Source: Nocardioides terrigena (GTDB lineage Bacteria; Actinomycetota; Actinomycetes; Propionibacteriales; Nocardioidaceae). Taken from it: a stretch of 64,000 nucleotides of DNA. The stretch's first letter is position 1. Each line of letters begins with the position of its first letter. Position numbers and translations under genes: made by a program. This document shows positions 9,466 through 18,065 of this stretch, in pieces. The stretch covers positions 248,001 to 312,000 of the forward strand of contig NZ_PZYY01000004.1 of NCBI RefSeq assembly GCF_003047265.1, given 5' to 3'. The notes beneath the pieces are model-generated. The model was not told where the DNA came from. It searched no databases and was given only the letters and a program-made list of their open reading frames with translations.

Positions 9466-10212
9466 GTGCCGATGAGCCACTCCGAGCCGGCGACCGGGCC
9501 GGATCGCCACAGACGCGCGTGGATGTGGGCCGCGCTCGTCCTGCTGGTCCTCGTGCTCCTGCTCGTCGCCCTCGTGGCGCTCGCGCCGTTCGAGGGCCGC
9601 CCCGCACCGCAGGAGGCGGAGGGTCCCTGGGCGTACCTGACCGTCTTCGCCCTGGTCTTCGGAGACGCGGTCATCCCGATCCTGCCCGGGGAGACGACGC
9701 TGAACGCCGCGTCGACCTTGGCCGCGCAGGGATTCCTCGAGCTCGGCTGGGTGATGGTCGCCGGCGCCGCAGGTGCCGTGCTCGGTGACTCCGCGCTGTA
9801 CTGGATCGCCCGCCGCAACCGCGGCCGGATGGAGCGCCAGCTGACCGCCGCCATGGCCAACGAGAAGGTCGCCACGGCCATGGAGGTGATCGGGTCGTCC
9901 GCCGCGTCCCTTCTCGTCTTCGGCCGCTACGTGCCCGGTCTGCGCTTCGTCGTCAACGCGACCCTCGGGCTCGCCGGGCACCCGTACGGCGAGTTCCTGC
10001 GGTGGTCCGCGGTGGGCGGCGTCGCGTGGTCGATCTACATCTGCGGGGTCGCGTACGCCGTCGGCACGGCGCTGGTCGACAACCCCCTGGCCGCGGTCAT
10101 CATCGCCGGCCTGGCCTCCAGCGTGGCGGTCGCGATCGTCTTCGTCGTCGTCGCCCGCCGGGTGCGCCGCATCCACCGAGAGGCCGCGGAGGCGGCCGGG
10201 CAGACCGAGTAG
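9466..10212 (+). CDS. DedA-family (SNARE-associated/VTT domain) membrane protein
   Basis: A 248-residue membrane protein. After a 16-residue polar start there is one strong hydrophobic span (about 19-41). The DedA core follows: FGDAVIPILPGETTLNAA, GAVLGDSALYWIARRNRGR and FGRYVPGLRFVVNATLG, the latter with the conserved G-R-(F/Y)-(V/I)-P-(G/A)-R-like segment. Three to four C-terminal spans end in a basic tail. DedA proteins are linked to lipid flipping and membrane homeostasis. GTG 9466 is chosen because GGAAGGG ends 5 nt upstream; ATG 9472 would lie 11 nt away. It is divergent from the arginine deiminase operon. Confidence 0.85.
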   Translation: MPMSHSEPATGPDRHRRAWMWAALVLLVLVLLLVALVALAPFEGRPAPQEAEGPWAYLTVFALVFGDAVIPILPGETTLNAASTLAAQGFLELGWVMVAGAAGAVLGDSALYWIARRNRGRMERQLTAAMANEKVATAMEVIGSSAASLLVFGRYVPGLRFVVNATLGLAGHPYGEFLRWSAVGGVAWSIYICGVAYAVGTALVDNPLAAVIIAGLASSVAVAIVFVVVARRVRRIHREAAEAAGQTE

Positions 10213-10330
10213 CTCCAAAGAGCGTCCCCCGAGAGGTTCCCGGCGTCGGTACGCCGCGCGCCGCGGCGGAGTCACTGTGCATGGTCGTGTCGTCGCGGGC
10301 GCCTGGGAGAGTGGGCCCTACATTGCAGTC

Positions 10331-10969
10331 ATGGCCGACATCGTTCTGGGCGTCCTCGCGATCCTCGCCGGAAGCGCCATGCTCGTCGCAGGGCAGTTCG
10401 TGCTGCGACTCGTGATCCCCATCTGGGCCTTCTTCGCGGGGTTCGCCTTCGGTGCCGGCATCGTTGCGTCGTTTGCCGACGAGCACTTTCTCGGTACCGT
10501 TCTCGGCTGGGCGCTGGGCCTGCTCTTCGCCGTGATCTTTGCCCTCCTCGCCTACATGTTCTACTGGCTCGGCGTCGTCATCACGATGGGCGCGGCCGGT
10601 TACGCGATCGGCTCGGGCACCATCCTTGCCTTCGGGTTCGACTGGGACTGGGTGGCCGCCTCGGTGGGCCTGGCACTCGGCATCGCGTTCGGCCTCGTGT
10701 CGGCATTCGCGAACGTTCCGATGATCGTGCTCGTCTTCATCGGCTCCGTCGCCGGTGCCGTCGGCGTGACCGGTGGCCTGATGCTCCTGGTCGGCTCGCT
10801 GAACTCGTCCGACTTCACCGAGGGCGACTTCACGGACCGCGTTTCGGACAGCACCGGCTGGGCACTGCTGGTGCTGGTGCTCGCGATCGGCGGCATCGCC
10901 GTCCAGGTCAGGCAGCGAGCCGTCCTGCGTCAGAGCATCCACGAGACCTGGTACGCCGAAAGCCGCTGA
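10331..10969 (+). CDS. Polytopic membrane protein, TM7S3/TMEM198-like (DUF4203-type)
   Basis: A 212-residue protein made almost entirely of seven hydrophobic segments. A recurrent glycine-rich pattern (FAGFAFGAGIV, GAAGYAIGSGTI, GSVAGAVGVTGGLMLL) resembles the DUF4203/TM7S3 membrane family. There is an acidic loop DFTEGDFTD near residue 170 and a basic tail. ATG 10331 is preferred because the hydrophobic core starts at once; upstream in-frame residues back to 10277 are non-hydrophobic. Function unknown. It converges on dnaB with a 22-bp gap. Confidence 0.7.
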   Translation: MADIVLGVLAILAGSAMLVAGQFVLRLVIPIWAFFAGFAFGAGIVASFADEHFLGTVLGWALGLLFAVIFALLAYMFYWLGVVITMGAAGYAIGSGTILAFGFDWDWVAASVGLALGIAFGLVSAFANVPMIVLVFIGSVAGAVGVTGGLMLLVGSLNSSDFTEGDFTDRVSDSTGWALLVLVLAIGGIAVQVRQRAVLRQSIHETWYAESR

Positions 10970-10991
10970 CGCGGCCAGCGGGCGGGCCTCG

Positions 10992-13550
10992 TCAGTGCGC
11001 CATGTCGACGAACCGCGAGTAATGGCCCTGGAAGGCCACGGTCAGGTCCCTGGTGGGGCCGTTGCGGTGCTTGGCCACGATCAGGTCGGCCTCGCCGGGG
11101 CGCGTCGACTCCTTCTCGTAGACGTCGTCGCGGTGGAGCAGGATCACCATGTCGGCGTCCTGCTCGAGCGACCCGGACTCACGGAGGTCACTCATCATCG
11201 GGCGCTTGTCGCCCCGCTGCTCGGGACCACGGTTGAGCTGGGAGAGCGCGATGATCGGCAGCTCGAGCTCCTTGGCGAGGAGCTTGATCTGCCGGGAGAA
11301 CTCCGAGACCTCGAGCTGGCGGGACTCGACCTTCTTGCCCGAGCTCATCAGCTGCATGTAGTCGATGACGATGAGCTTGAGGTCGTGGCGCTGCTTGAGC
11401 CGTCGCGCCTTGGCCCGGATCTCCATCATCGTCATGTTGGGTGAGTCGTCGATGAACATCGGCGCCCCGGAGACCTGGCCCATCTTGCGGGCCAGCGCGT
11501 CCCAGTCCTGATCACCCATCTGGCCGTTGCGGATGTGGTTGAGCGGCACCTTCGCCTCGGCGGAGAGGAGTCGCATCATGATCTCGGAGCGCGTCATCTC
11601 GAGGCTGAAGAAGCAGCTGGTGAGGTTGTTGTGGATCGACGCCGCCCGGCAGAAGTCGAGGGCCAGGGTGGAGTTGTGCGTCGGGATCATCGACTCACCG
11701 GCGAGATAGAGGTGGTCCTCGTTGTCGACCTGCACGCACCTGACGGGCACCGAGGGCACCGGTGTGACGCTCGTGATGTAGCGCCTGCCGATGCGGCTCG
11801 TGCTCGTCGGACGCTCCTCCTTGTGCAGGAGGTGCTTGCGCTCCAGCCGGAACACGTCGTCCGTGGTCGAGAAGTTGAGGATGTAGCACGTCGAGGAGGC
11901 CTCGCTGCGCCCTTGGACGCGCTTGGTCCGGCGGCCACAGCGGTAACCCAGGCTGACGACGAGCTCGTACACGTCCTGGGCCAGCCGCTCATTGGTGACC
12001 GCGAACTGGCAGCTGCCGACCCCGCGTACGACCGTGCCGTCTGTGTCCATGAGACCGGCCAGCAGGGCACGGCGCGACGTCTCGCTCGCCCGGAGGTAGG
12101 AGGTCGGGATGTGCTTGTCACCCAGCACGCGCAGGCGGCGGAGCTGTGCCGTGAACGAGTGCTCGGCGTGACAACCGGCGCACCGTCGGGCGCCGGAGCA
12201 CGTACCACCACAGTCCACGCAGATCCCCCGCGTGGCCCCGAGCGCATCGTCCTCGTGCAGGCGGATGGAGTAGAGCATGTCCCCCTGGGTCTGCACTCGA
12301 TAGCCAGCACCCTCGATGTACATCGGGATCTCGTCGGTCTCGCAGGTGATCCGGTTGCCGGCGCTGTGTCCGTCGCCGAGCCAGGCGCCCAGGACGTAGG
12401 GATCGATCAGGAGGTCCTGGACCCCACCCTCGAGGGGCGCCGCGTTGAGCACGGCGTGGTTGGCCCGCTGCTCCTTGCCGAGCCGGACGGTCGACGCGAT
12501 CTGCTCGGTGGTGACCACCGACGCGTGCACCCGCTGGTGGCGCGCGCGGTTGTAGTGGTGGTCAGCCGCCCACTTCGACTTGCGTGCGGCGCGCGTCTCG
12601 GTGAGCCACTGGTGCTCGGCGTCCGCCACGATCGACGAGCCGTCGGAGAACCGCACCTCGTAGCAGGGCCGGTCCTCCATGACCTCGGTCGCCGCGACCA
12701 CACGAGTGGGCTGACCCTCGGCGTCGTACAGGAGGTCCCCGACGGCGACCTCGCCCATCGTCGTCCAGCCGTCCGGGGTCGCGAGAGGCGTGTCGAGGGC
12801 GAGCGCCTTGCCCATGGCGGGACGCGCCGCGACGATGATCATCTGACCGGAGTGGAGACCGTTGGTCAGGTCGTCGAGGTCCGCGAAGCCGGTGGGCACG
12901 CCGTACAGGCCGGCCTCGCGGTTGCCGATCGCCTCGATCTCGTCGAGGACGGGGTTCATGATGTCCGACAGCGGCGCGTAGTCCTCGGCCGAACGGCGGT
13001 CGGTGATCTTGTAGACCTCGGCCTGCGCCTGGTCGACCACGTCGTCGACGGCCCCCTCGCCGGCGTAGCCGATCTGCACGATCTTGGTGCCGGCCTCGAC
13101 GAGCCGTCGCAGGATCGCCTTCTCCCGGACGATCTCGGCGTAGTAGGCCGCGTTGGCCGCGATCGGCACGTTGGCCGAGAGGGTGTGGAGGTAGGGCGCG
13201 CCACCGATGTTGGAGAGCTCACCGCGGCGCTGGAGCTCGGCGGCCACGGTGATCGGGTCGGCCGGCTCGCTGCGGCCGTAGAGGTCGATGATCGCGTCGT
13301 GGATCTTCTCGTGCGCGGGACGGTAGAAGTCGACCCCGCGCAGGGTCTCGGTGACGTTGGCGATCTCGTCCTTGGAGATGAGCATCGACCCGAGCACGGA
13401 CTGCTCGGCCGCGTTGTCCTGGGGCGGGGTGCGGTCGCCGGGCTGACGGGGCGCGTTGCCGGGCTCGTAGGCAGCCGGCCCGTCGCCCCAGTCGTACTCG
13501 GGGTCGCGGGGTCCACTGTCGTGCCCCAGGTCCTGGCCCGCGATGCTCAC
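10992..13550 (-). CDS. dnaB: Replicative DNA helicase DnaB containing an intein
   Basis: Hexameric helicase of the replication fork. The N-terminal primase-interacting domain covers about residues 40-150 and the RecA-like motor the rest. The Walker A motif ARPAMGK-STLALD is interrupted after its lysine by an in-frame 378-residue intein (residues 249-626). Removing it leaves a 474-residue helicase of normal size. The later motifs VIDYMQLM (Walker B), ALSQLNRGPEQR and SGSLEQDADMVILLHR are intact, so the gene is functional if splicing works. GTG 13550 is chosen because GAGGAG lies 8 nt upstream; GTG 13559 overlaps that site. dnaB is separated from rplI by two oppositely oriented genes. Confidence 0.95.
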   Translation of the reverse strand: MSIAGQDLGHDSGPRDPEYDWGDGPAAYEPGNAPRQPGDRTPPQDNAAEQSVLGSMLISKDEIANVTETLRGVDFYRPAHEKIHDAIIDLYGRSEPADPITVAAELQRRGELSNIGGAPYLHTLSANVPIAANAAYYAEIVREKAILRRLVEAGTKIVQIGYAGEGAVDDVVDQAQAEVYKITDRRSAEDYAPLSDIMNPVLDEIEAIGNREAGLYGVPTGFADLDDLTNGLHSGQMIIVAARPAMGKALALDTPLATPDGWTTMGEVAVGDLLYDAEGQPTRVVAATEVMEDRPCYEVRFSDGSSIVADAEHQWLTETRAARKSKWAADHHYNRARHQRVHASVVTTEQIASTVRLGKEQRANHAVLNAAPLEGGVQDLLIDPYVLGAWLGDGHSAGNRITCETDEIPMYIEGAGYRVQTQGDMLYSIRLHEDDALGATRGICVDCGGTCSGARRCAGCHAEHSFTAQLRRLRVLGDKHIPTSYLRASETSRRALLAGLMDTDGTVVRGVGSCQFAVTNERLAQDVYELVVSLGYRCGRRTKRVQGRSEASSTCYILNFSTTDDVFRLERKHLLHKEERPTSTSRIGRRYITSVTPVPSVPVRCVQVDNEDHLYLAGESMIPTHNSTLALDFCRAASIHNNLTSCFFSLEMTRSEIMMRLLSAEAKVPLNHIRNGQMGDQDWDALARKMGQVSGAPMFIDDSPNMTMMEIRAKARRLKQRHDLKLIVIDYMQLMSSGKKVESRQLEVSEFSRQIKLLAKELELPIIALSQLNRGPEQRGDKRPMMSDLRESGSLEQDADMVILLHRDDVYEKESTRPGEADLIVAKHRNGPTRDLTVAFQGHYSRFVDMAH
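11673..12806 (-). other. DnaB intein, class 3 type, with LAGLIDADG homing endonuclease
   Basis: A 378-residue protein insertion within the P-loop (between Lys and Ser of GKS). It begins with Ala instead of Cys or Ser and ends PTHN before Ser+1. Class 3 inteins lack an N-terminal nucleophile and use a Trp-Cys-Thr set. All three are visible: Trp67 in block B (EHQWLT), Cys357 in block F (RCVQVDN) and Thr376 in block G (PTHN). Two LAGLIDADG-like helices (VLGAWLGDG and LLAGLMDTDG) indicate a homing endonuclease domain, both with the catalytic Asp. Between them lies a CxxC...CxxC cluster that may bind zinc. The reading frame is intact throughout, so the element looks active or recently active. Confidence 0.93.
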
Positions 13551-14127
13551 CGGTCCCACTCCTCATTCCTGGCCGCTCTGCGCCCGTGGCCACTGCCGGA
13601 TCCGACCCCGCTGTCCGCCGTGGCCGACCCTAGGGACGACCACCGACACCGCTCGACACCGGTCCCGGCGACCGGTCCGGTGCCGGACCGATCGTGGTGC
13701 GTCGTCCGGTTGCCCGGGTCCCGCACCGCGCGACGGTACGACGCCCGCGACCCGCCCGGCCACTCCGCGACGCCGAGTTATCCACAGGCGCTGGGGATAA
13801 CCGGCGCAGGCCCGTGGACGACACGCACGATGTTGTGCACCAGCTGGGGACGAGCCTGTGGATACTGGTCGATCTTGACTACACCGCAGGACTCTGACCT
13901 GCGCAAACGTGATGTGACGGCTGTGGACGTGAAGTTCTTTACCGAACCGGCCGTCCACCTTCTCGACATGTGGGAGTCGCCGGTCGGTTTGTCGACATGC
14001 AGCACGTCACCGACATTTCCCACAGGTCCGACCGGGTTGTACACAGGTAGTCACTTAGGGCCATCCGAACTTTCACTTGCGTCACATGTCATGGTCATCA
14101 GCCCCTTCTGGTCGTTACGCTCCGCAG
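13551..14127. promoter_or_regulatory. dnaB/MATE intergenic region with clustered DnaA-box-like sites
   Basis: A 577-bp spacer between divergent genes. Bases 13560-13770 are G+C rich with no recognised gene. Bases 13778-14045 hold one perfect DnaA box (TTATCCACA, 13778-13786) and near matches with one mismatch on either strand: TGGGGATAA 13792-13800, TGTGGATAC 13857-13865, TTTCCCACA 14016-14024 and TTGTACACA 14037-14045. Weaker ones are around 13833 and 13922. A TACGCT box (14116-14121) lies 6 nt before the GTG of the MATE gene. Whether DnaA binds here is inference. Confidence 0.6.
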
Positions 14128-15453
14128 GTGAACACGACCGACCGCGAGATCCTCAGGCTGGCCGTCCCCGCGTTCCTGGCCCTGGTCGCCGAGCCCCTCT
14201 TCCTGCTCACCGACGCGGCGGTCGTCGGGCACCTCGGCACGGCGCCGCTCGCGGGTCTCGGGATCGCGGGCGTCGTCCTCCAGACCATCGTCGGCCTGTG
14301 CGTCTTCCTCGCCTACGGCACCACCGCCAGCGTCGCGCGCCACCTCGGCGCCGGCGACCTGCGCGGCGCCCTCGCCCAGGGCATCGACGGTTGCTGGCTC
14401 GCCGTGCTCATCGGCGGGGCAGCGACGGCGGTCGGGTTCGTCCTGGCAGAGCCCCTGGTCGGGCTGTTCGGCGCGGGCGACGCGGTGAGCGAGCAGGCCA
14501 CGACGTACCTCCGCATCGCGATCTGGGGCACCACCCCGCTGCTGCTCATGCTCGCCACGACCGGCGTGCTGCGCGGACTGCAGGACACCCGCACCCCGCT
14601 GTGGGTCGCCATCGGCGGCAACGTCGCCAACATCGTCCTCAACGTCACGCTCGTCTACGGCCTCGACCTGGGCATCGCCGGCTCCGCGATCGGCTCGGTG
14701 CTCGCCCAGGTGGGCAGCGCGGTAGTGCTCGTCGCGGTCGTCGTGCGCGCCGCACGCCGTGAGGGGGCGCCGCTGTCGCCCGACCTCCCCGGGATCCGGG
14801 CCGCCGCCCACGCCGGCACCCCACTGGTGATGCGCACGCTCACCCTGCGCGCCTGCCTGCTCGTCGGCACGTACGCCGTGACCTTTGCCGGGACCGATCC
14901 CGAGACCGACCTGGCCACCCACCAGATCGCCATCACGCTCTGGACCTTCCTCGCCTTCACCCTCGACGCCCTGGCCATCGCCGCCCAGGCCATCACCGGC
15001 CGCGCCCTCGGCGCCGGGGACGTGGACGGCACCCGCCGTCTCACCCGCCGCCTGGTCCGGTGGGGCTGGGGTGGCGGCATCGTCACCGGGCTCCTGCTCG
15101 CACTGTGCGCGCCCTGGATCGGCGTGCTCTTCTCCCCCGACCCCGAGGTCCAGCGGCTCCTGGTCCCGGTGCTGCTCGTCGCCGCCCTCGGCCAGCCGAT
15201 CGCCGGCGTGGTCTTCGTGCTCGACGGCGTGCTCATCGGCGCCGGCGACGGCCGCTACCTCGCGTGGGGCGGGTTGCTGGTGCTCGCCGCCTACGCCCCC
15301 GCCGCGCTGCTCGCCGCCGCCGGCCCTGGTGGGCTGGTGCCGGTCTGGCTGGCCATGGTCGTGGTCTTCATGGGCTCGAGGTACGTCGTCCTCACCCGTC
15401 GCGCCCGCGGCGACGCGTGGTTGGTGACCGGGGCGCTAGCCTCGCGCGCATGA
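14128..15453 (+). CDS. MATE-family efflux transporter (DinF-like)
   Basis: A 441-residue polytopic protein, normal for multidrug and toxic compound extrusion carriers with 12 predicted spans. It starts VNTTDREILRLAVPAFLALVAEP, then LLTDAAVVGHLG, the conserved MATE start. The repeat half begins near residue 230 (GTPLVMRTLTLRACLLVG). The DinF subgroup is favoured by the segment DTRTPLWVAIGGNVANIVLN. GTG 14128 is preferred: TACGCT ends 6 nt upstream and there is no Shine-Dalgarno, which fits a leaderless mRNA. Its stop overlaps the start of the next gene (ATGA). The drug or toxin carried cannot be told. Confidence 0.9.
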   Translation: MNTTDREILRLAVPAFLALVAEPLFLLTDAAVVGHLGTAPLAGLGIAGVVLQTIVGLCVFLAYGTTASVARHLGAGDLRGALAQGIDGCWLAVLIGGAATAVGFVLAEPLVGLFGAGDAVSEQATTYLRIAIWGTTPLLLMLATTGVLRGLQDTRTPLWVAIGGNVANIVLNVTLVYGLDLGIAGSAIGSVLAQVGSAVVLVAVVVRAARREGAPLSPDLPGIRAAAHAGTPLVMRTLTLRACLLVGTYAVTFAGTDPETDLATHQIAITLWTFLAFTLDALAIAAQAITGRALGAGDVDGTRRLTRRLVRWGWGGGIVTGLLLALCAPWIGVLFSPDPEVQRLLVPVLLVAALGQPIAGVVFVLDGVLIGAGDGRYLAWGGLLVLAAYAPAALLAAAGPGGLVPVWLAMVVVFMGSRYVVLTRRARGDAWLVTGALASRA

Positions 15454-16001
15454 AGCCCCTCCAGTCCGTCGCGATGGGGCTGCTGATCGTGGCGCTGACC
15501 GCACGCATCCAGGGGTACGACGCCCTCCCGGACTTCGTCGGCTGGGTCCTGGTCGTCCTCGGCGCCCGCCGCCTCGGGCTCTCCGACCTCCTCACCGGGC
15601 TGGTCGGCGCCGCCCTCGCCGTGTCGCTCGTCGTCTGGTGGCCCCCGGTCCAGGACGCGCTCGGTGAGCTGCACCCGTCGCTCTGGTGGGCCGCGACCCT
15701 GCCGCAGCTGGCGGCCTGCGCCCAGCTCTGCCGCGAGCTGGCGACCCGGTCCGCGGCGGCCGCGGACCGTCGGGCGACGGCGTGGCTGCGGACGGCGACG
15801 GTCCTCGTCGGGGTCTCCGCCGCGGCGCCCGTCATCGCCTTCTCCGCCGACTCGTCCGACGACGTCCTGGCCGCTGTCTACGCCGCGGCCGCGGGTGTGG
15901 TCCTGCTGCTCATCGTGCTGCTCTTCTCCTACGCCGCCCGCCCCTGGGCCTTGGCGGGCGACGCGGCGGACGCCGTCGCCCCGCGGACCGGCGGCTCGTG
16001 A
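15450..16001 (+). CDS. Small polytopic membrane protein of unknown function
   Basis: A 183-residue protein with about five hydrophobic segments and an Ala/Arg-rich cytoplasmic loop. The start MKPLQSVAMGLLIVALTARIQGYD is followed by LPDFVGWVLVVLGAR, a pattern seen in uncharacterised actinobacterial membrane proteins. ATG 15450 overlaps the MATE stop codon and lies 7 nt after a TAGCCT box. It may be read both from the MATE transcript and from its own leaderless promoter. Function unknown. Confidence 0.65.
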   Translation: MKPLQSVAMGLLIVALTARIQGYDALPDFVGWVLVVLGARRLGLSDLLTGLVGAALAVSLVVWWPPVQDALGELHPSLWWAATLPQLAACAQLCRELATRSAAAADRRATAWLRTATVLVGVSAAAPVIAFSADSSDDVLAAVYAAAAGVVLLLIVLLFSYAARPWALAGDAADAVAPRTGGS

Positions 16002-16105
16002 CCTGTCCCACCCGCTGCCGTCGTGCCAGTGATCACCGACCGCGGACACGATCCGACACTCACCCGCCGAGGCGGCTGAACGGCGTACTCACTGGCCGAC
16101 CTTGA

Positions 16106-16137
16106 CGGTTGCTGGCCGATGCGTCGGCCAGCAACCG
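16106..16137. terminator. Perfect 14-bp inverted repeat with 4-nt loop
   Basis: Arms CGGTTGCTGGCCGA and its exact complement flank the loop TGCG. It lies about 105 bp after the stop of the 15450-16001 gene. It could end that transcript or be a protein-binding palindrome. No T tract follows on either strand. Confidence 0.5.
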
Positions 16138-16141
16138 CCAC

Positions 16142-16163
16142 AGTCCCCGCTCCAGCGGGGACT
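16142..16163. repeat. Palindrome AGTCCCCGCT-CC-AGCGGGGACT
   Basis: Ten-base arms with a 2-bp centre, immediately after the 14-bp hairpin and before the rplI terminator. Function unknown; possibly an operator or part of a stacked termination region between convergent genes. Confidence 0.4.
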
Positions 16164-16193
16164 CCGACACACCCGCCGCGACCCCGACGAAAT

Positions 16194-16231
16194 GCAGCGC
16201 GGCCCGCCCCCCGGAGGGAGCGGGCCGTGCT
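16194..16231 (-). terminator. Candidate terminator of the rpsF-ssb-rpsR-rplI operon
   Basis: Downstream of the rplI stop on the minus strand, a GC-rich stem of 12 paired bases out of 13 (CAGCACGGCCCGC with GCGGGCCGCGCTG) encloses an 11-nt loop and is followed by a short ATTT. It probably ends the ribosomal-protein operon before dnaB. Confidence 0.55.
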
Positions 16232-16249
16232 GGCAGTGCTGTGTGTGCG

Positions 16250-16696
16250 TCAGGCGGGGATCACGTTGAGGGCGACCGTGGCCGACACCTCGTCGTGCAG
16301 CTTGACCGACACCTCGTGGGCGCCGAGCGCCTTGATGGGCTGGTCGACCACGATCGTGCGCCGGTCGACGGGCTCGCCGGACACCTCGGTGATCGCCTGG
16401 GCGATCTCCGCGGTGGTGACGGCGCCGAAGAGGCGGCCGCCGGCGCCGGAGCGGACCTTGACCGCGACCTGGGTGGCCTCGATCTTGGTCTTGATCTCCT
16501 TGGCGTGGTCGGCGTCGCGCGCGGCGCGAGCCGTGCGGGCCGTCTTGATCGACTCGATGGTCTTCTCGCCGCCGCGGGTCCAGCGGATGCCGAGGCCACG
16601 GGGAACGAGGTAGTTGCGGCCGTAGCCGTCCTTGACCTCGACCACGTCGCCGGGGGCGCCGAGTCCGTCGACCTCCTGGGTCAGGATGAGCTTCAT
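16250..16696 (-). CDS. rplI: 50S ribosomal protein bL9
   Basis: Binds 23S rRNA at the base of the L1 stalk. The 148-residue product starts [34 protein letters not shown] in family-typical form, followed by the long connecting helix (about 40-75) and the C-terminal RNA-binding domain with [20 protein letters not shown] ribosome binding site precedes ATG 16696. It lies 17 bp after rpsR as the last gene of the operon; a hairpin follows it. Confidence 0.97.
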   Translation of the reverse strand: MKLILTQEVDGLGAPGDVVEVKDGYGRNYLVPRGLGIRWTRGGEKTIESIKTARTARAARDADHAKEIKTKIEATQVAVKVRSGAGGRLFGAVTTAEIAQAITEVSGEPVDRRTIVVDQPIKALGAHEVSVKLHDEVSATVALNVIPA

Positions 16697-16713
16697 GTGT
16701 TCTCTTCCCTTCC

Positions 16714-16950
16714 TCAGCGACCGGTGGACGTGTAGGGCAGCAGGGCGACCTCGCGGGCGTTCTTGACCGCGATGGCCACGTCACGCTGGTGCTGGACGCA
16801 GTTGCCGGTCACGCGACGCGCACGGATCTTGCCGCGGTCGGAGATGAACTTGCGGAGCAGGGTGGTGTCCTTGTAGTCGACACCGGTCGCCTTCTCCTTG
16901 CAGAACTGGCAAACCTTCTTCTTGGGCTTGCGAATCACTGCCTTGGCCAT
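16714..16950 (-). CDS. rpsR: 30S ribosomal protein bS18
   Basis: A 78-residue basic protein of the 30S platform that pairs with bS6. It has [16 protein letters not shown], with a CxxC pair that may bind zinc, and [25 protein letters not shown], which is diagnostic of S18. GAAAGGAAG precedes ATG 16950. It lies in the conserved order rpsF-ssb-rpsR-rplI. Confidence 0.97.
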   Translation of the reverse strand: MAKAVIRKPKKKVCQFCKEKATGVDYKDTTLLRKFISDRGKIRARRVTGNCVQHQRDVAIAVKNAREVALLPYTSTGR

Positions 16951-16960
16951 TGTGGTGCTT

Positions 16961-17000
16961 CCTTTCTAGAAGCCCGGACCAGGTTGGTTACTGGCCCGGA
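16961..17000 (-). other. Imperfect hairpin in the ssb-rpsR spacer
   Basis: Around 16972-17000 the transcript can fold CCGGGCCAG with CTGGTCCGG (one G-U pair) around a short loop. It may tune rpsR/rplI expression relative to ssb. Weak evidence. Confidence 0.25.
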
Positions 17001-17045
17001 ATGGTTGAGGGTGTTCGGGACTGGTTGGTGCTGTGTGTCAGAAGA

Positions 17046-17687
17046 TCAGAAGGGGGGCTCTTCGGAGCCGCCCACGCCGGGAGCGCCCCAGGGGTCGTTG
17101 GCCGGCTGGCCACCGCCCTGGCCGCCCTGGCTGGAGCCGCCGCCGTAGCCGCCGCCGCCCTGCTGGCCGCCGAAGCCGCCACCGGACTGCGCGGGCTGTC
17201 CGCCGCCGAAGCCGCCGGCCTGTCCGCCACCCTGGGGGGCGGGCGTGGCCCACGGGTCGTCGCCGCCGGACGCGTTGCCGCCACCGCCACCACCGAAACC
17301 GCCGCCCCCGCCGGAGCCGGAGCGGGTGGTCTTGGAGATCTTGGCTGTCGCGTACTTGAGCGACGGACCGACCTCCTCGACCTCGATCTCGAAGACGGTG
17401 CGCTTCTCGCCCTCACGGGTCTCGTACTGACGCGACTTGAGACGCCCCTGAACGACGACACGCATGCCGCGCTGGAGGGACTCGGCAACGTTCTCCGCGG
17501 CCTGGCGCCAGACCGAGCAGGAGAGGAACAGCGCGTCGCCGTCCTTCCACTCGTTGCTCTGGCGGTCGAAGGTGCGCGGCGTCGACGCGATCCGGAAGTT
17601 GGCCACGGCCGCCCCCGAGGGGGTGAAGCGCAGCTCCGGATCGTCGACGAGGTTGCCGACGACGGTGATGACGGTCTCGCCTGCCAT
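17046..17687 (-). CDS. ssb: Single-stranded DNA-binding protein
   Basis: Tetrameric protein that coats single-stranded DNA during replication and repair. The OB fold occupies about residues 1-112 ([39 protein letters not shown]). A long Gly/Gln-rich linker follows (about 120-200), then an acidic tip ending SEEPPF, which recruits partner proteins. The length of 213 residues is at the long end because of the linker, as in other actinobacteria. GGGAG precedes ATG 17687. It lies in the rpsF-ssb-rpsR-rplI operon. Confidence 0.97.
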   Translation of the reverse strand: MAGETVITVVGNLVDDPELRFTPSGAAVANFRIASTPRTFDRQSNEWKDGDALFLSCSVWRQAAENVAESLQRGMRVVVQGRLKSRQYETREGEKRTVFEIEVEEVGPSLKYATAKISKTTRSGSGGGGGFGGGGGGNASGGDDPWATPAPQGGGQAGGFGGGQPAQSGGGFGGQQGGGGYGGGSSQGGQGGGQPANDPWGAPGVGGSEEPPF

Positions 17688-17774
17688 GTCAGGACTCCCT
17701 AATGATCACGATGTGAGGTCGGGGGCCATCGTTGCGGAGGCCACCGACATCGGAAAGGTTTTCCACAAACACGC

Positions 17775-18065
17775 TCAGAGCGTGGGGCGGAGGACCTTGG
17801 TGCGCAGGATCGACTCGTTCAGCGTGAGCTGGCGGTCGAACTCCTTGACGGTCGCAGGCTCGGCCTGCAGCGAGATGATCGCGTAGATGCCCTCGGCGTT
17901 CTTCTTGATCTCGTAGGCCAGGCGACGCCGGCCCCACACGTCGACCTTGTCGACAGATCCGCCGTCCTTGCGGATGACGTTGAGGTACTTGTCGAGGGAC
18001 GGCTCGATGGTGCGCTCCTCGAGACTGGGGTCGAGGATCACCAACACTTCGTAGGCACGCGTCAT
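17775..18065 (-). CDS. rpsF: 30S ribosomal protein bS6
   Basis: A 96-residue protein that binds 16S rRNA together with bS18. The start [20 protein letters not shown] and the segment [20 protein letters not shown] are diagnostic. AAGGAGG lies upstream of ATG 18065. It is the first gene of the operon; its promoter must lie within 18066-18235, divergent from the kinase gene. Confidence 0.97.
   Translation of the reverse strand: MTRAYEVLVILDPSLEERTIEPSLDKYLNVIRKDGGSVDKVDVWGRRRLAYEIKKNAEGIYAIISLQAEPATVKEFDRQLTLNESILRTKVLRPTL

Noticed and set aside
10992..13550. dnaB as a pseudogene because the Walker A motif is broken
   Set aside because: The interruption is in frame, has complete intein splicing residues, and the flanking helicase parts are intact.
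13778..14045. DnaA-box cluster as the chromosomal origin oriC
   Set aside because: dnaA, dnaN and the usual origin neighbours are absent, and only about five good boxes are seen. A regulatory or titration role is more economical.
11535..14762. 1075-residue plus-strand frame across dnaB and the following spacer
   Set aside because: It is antisense to dnaB and its intein and then runs out of frame through the MATE gene; no family features.
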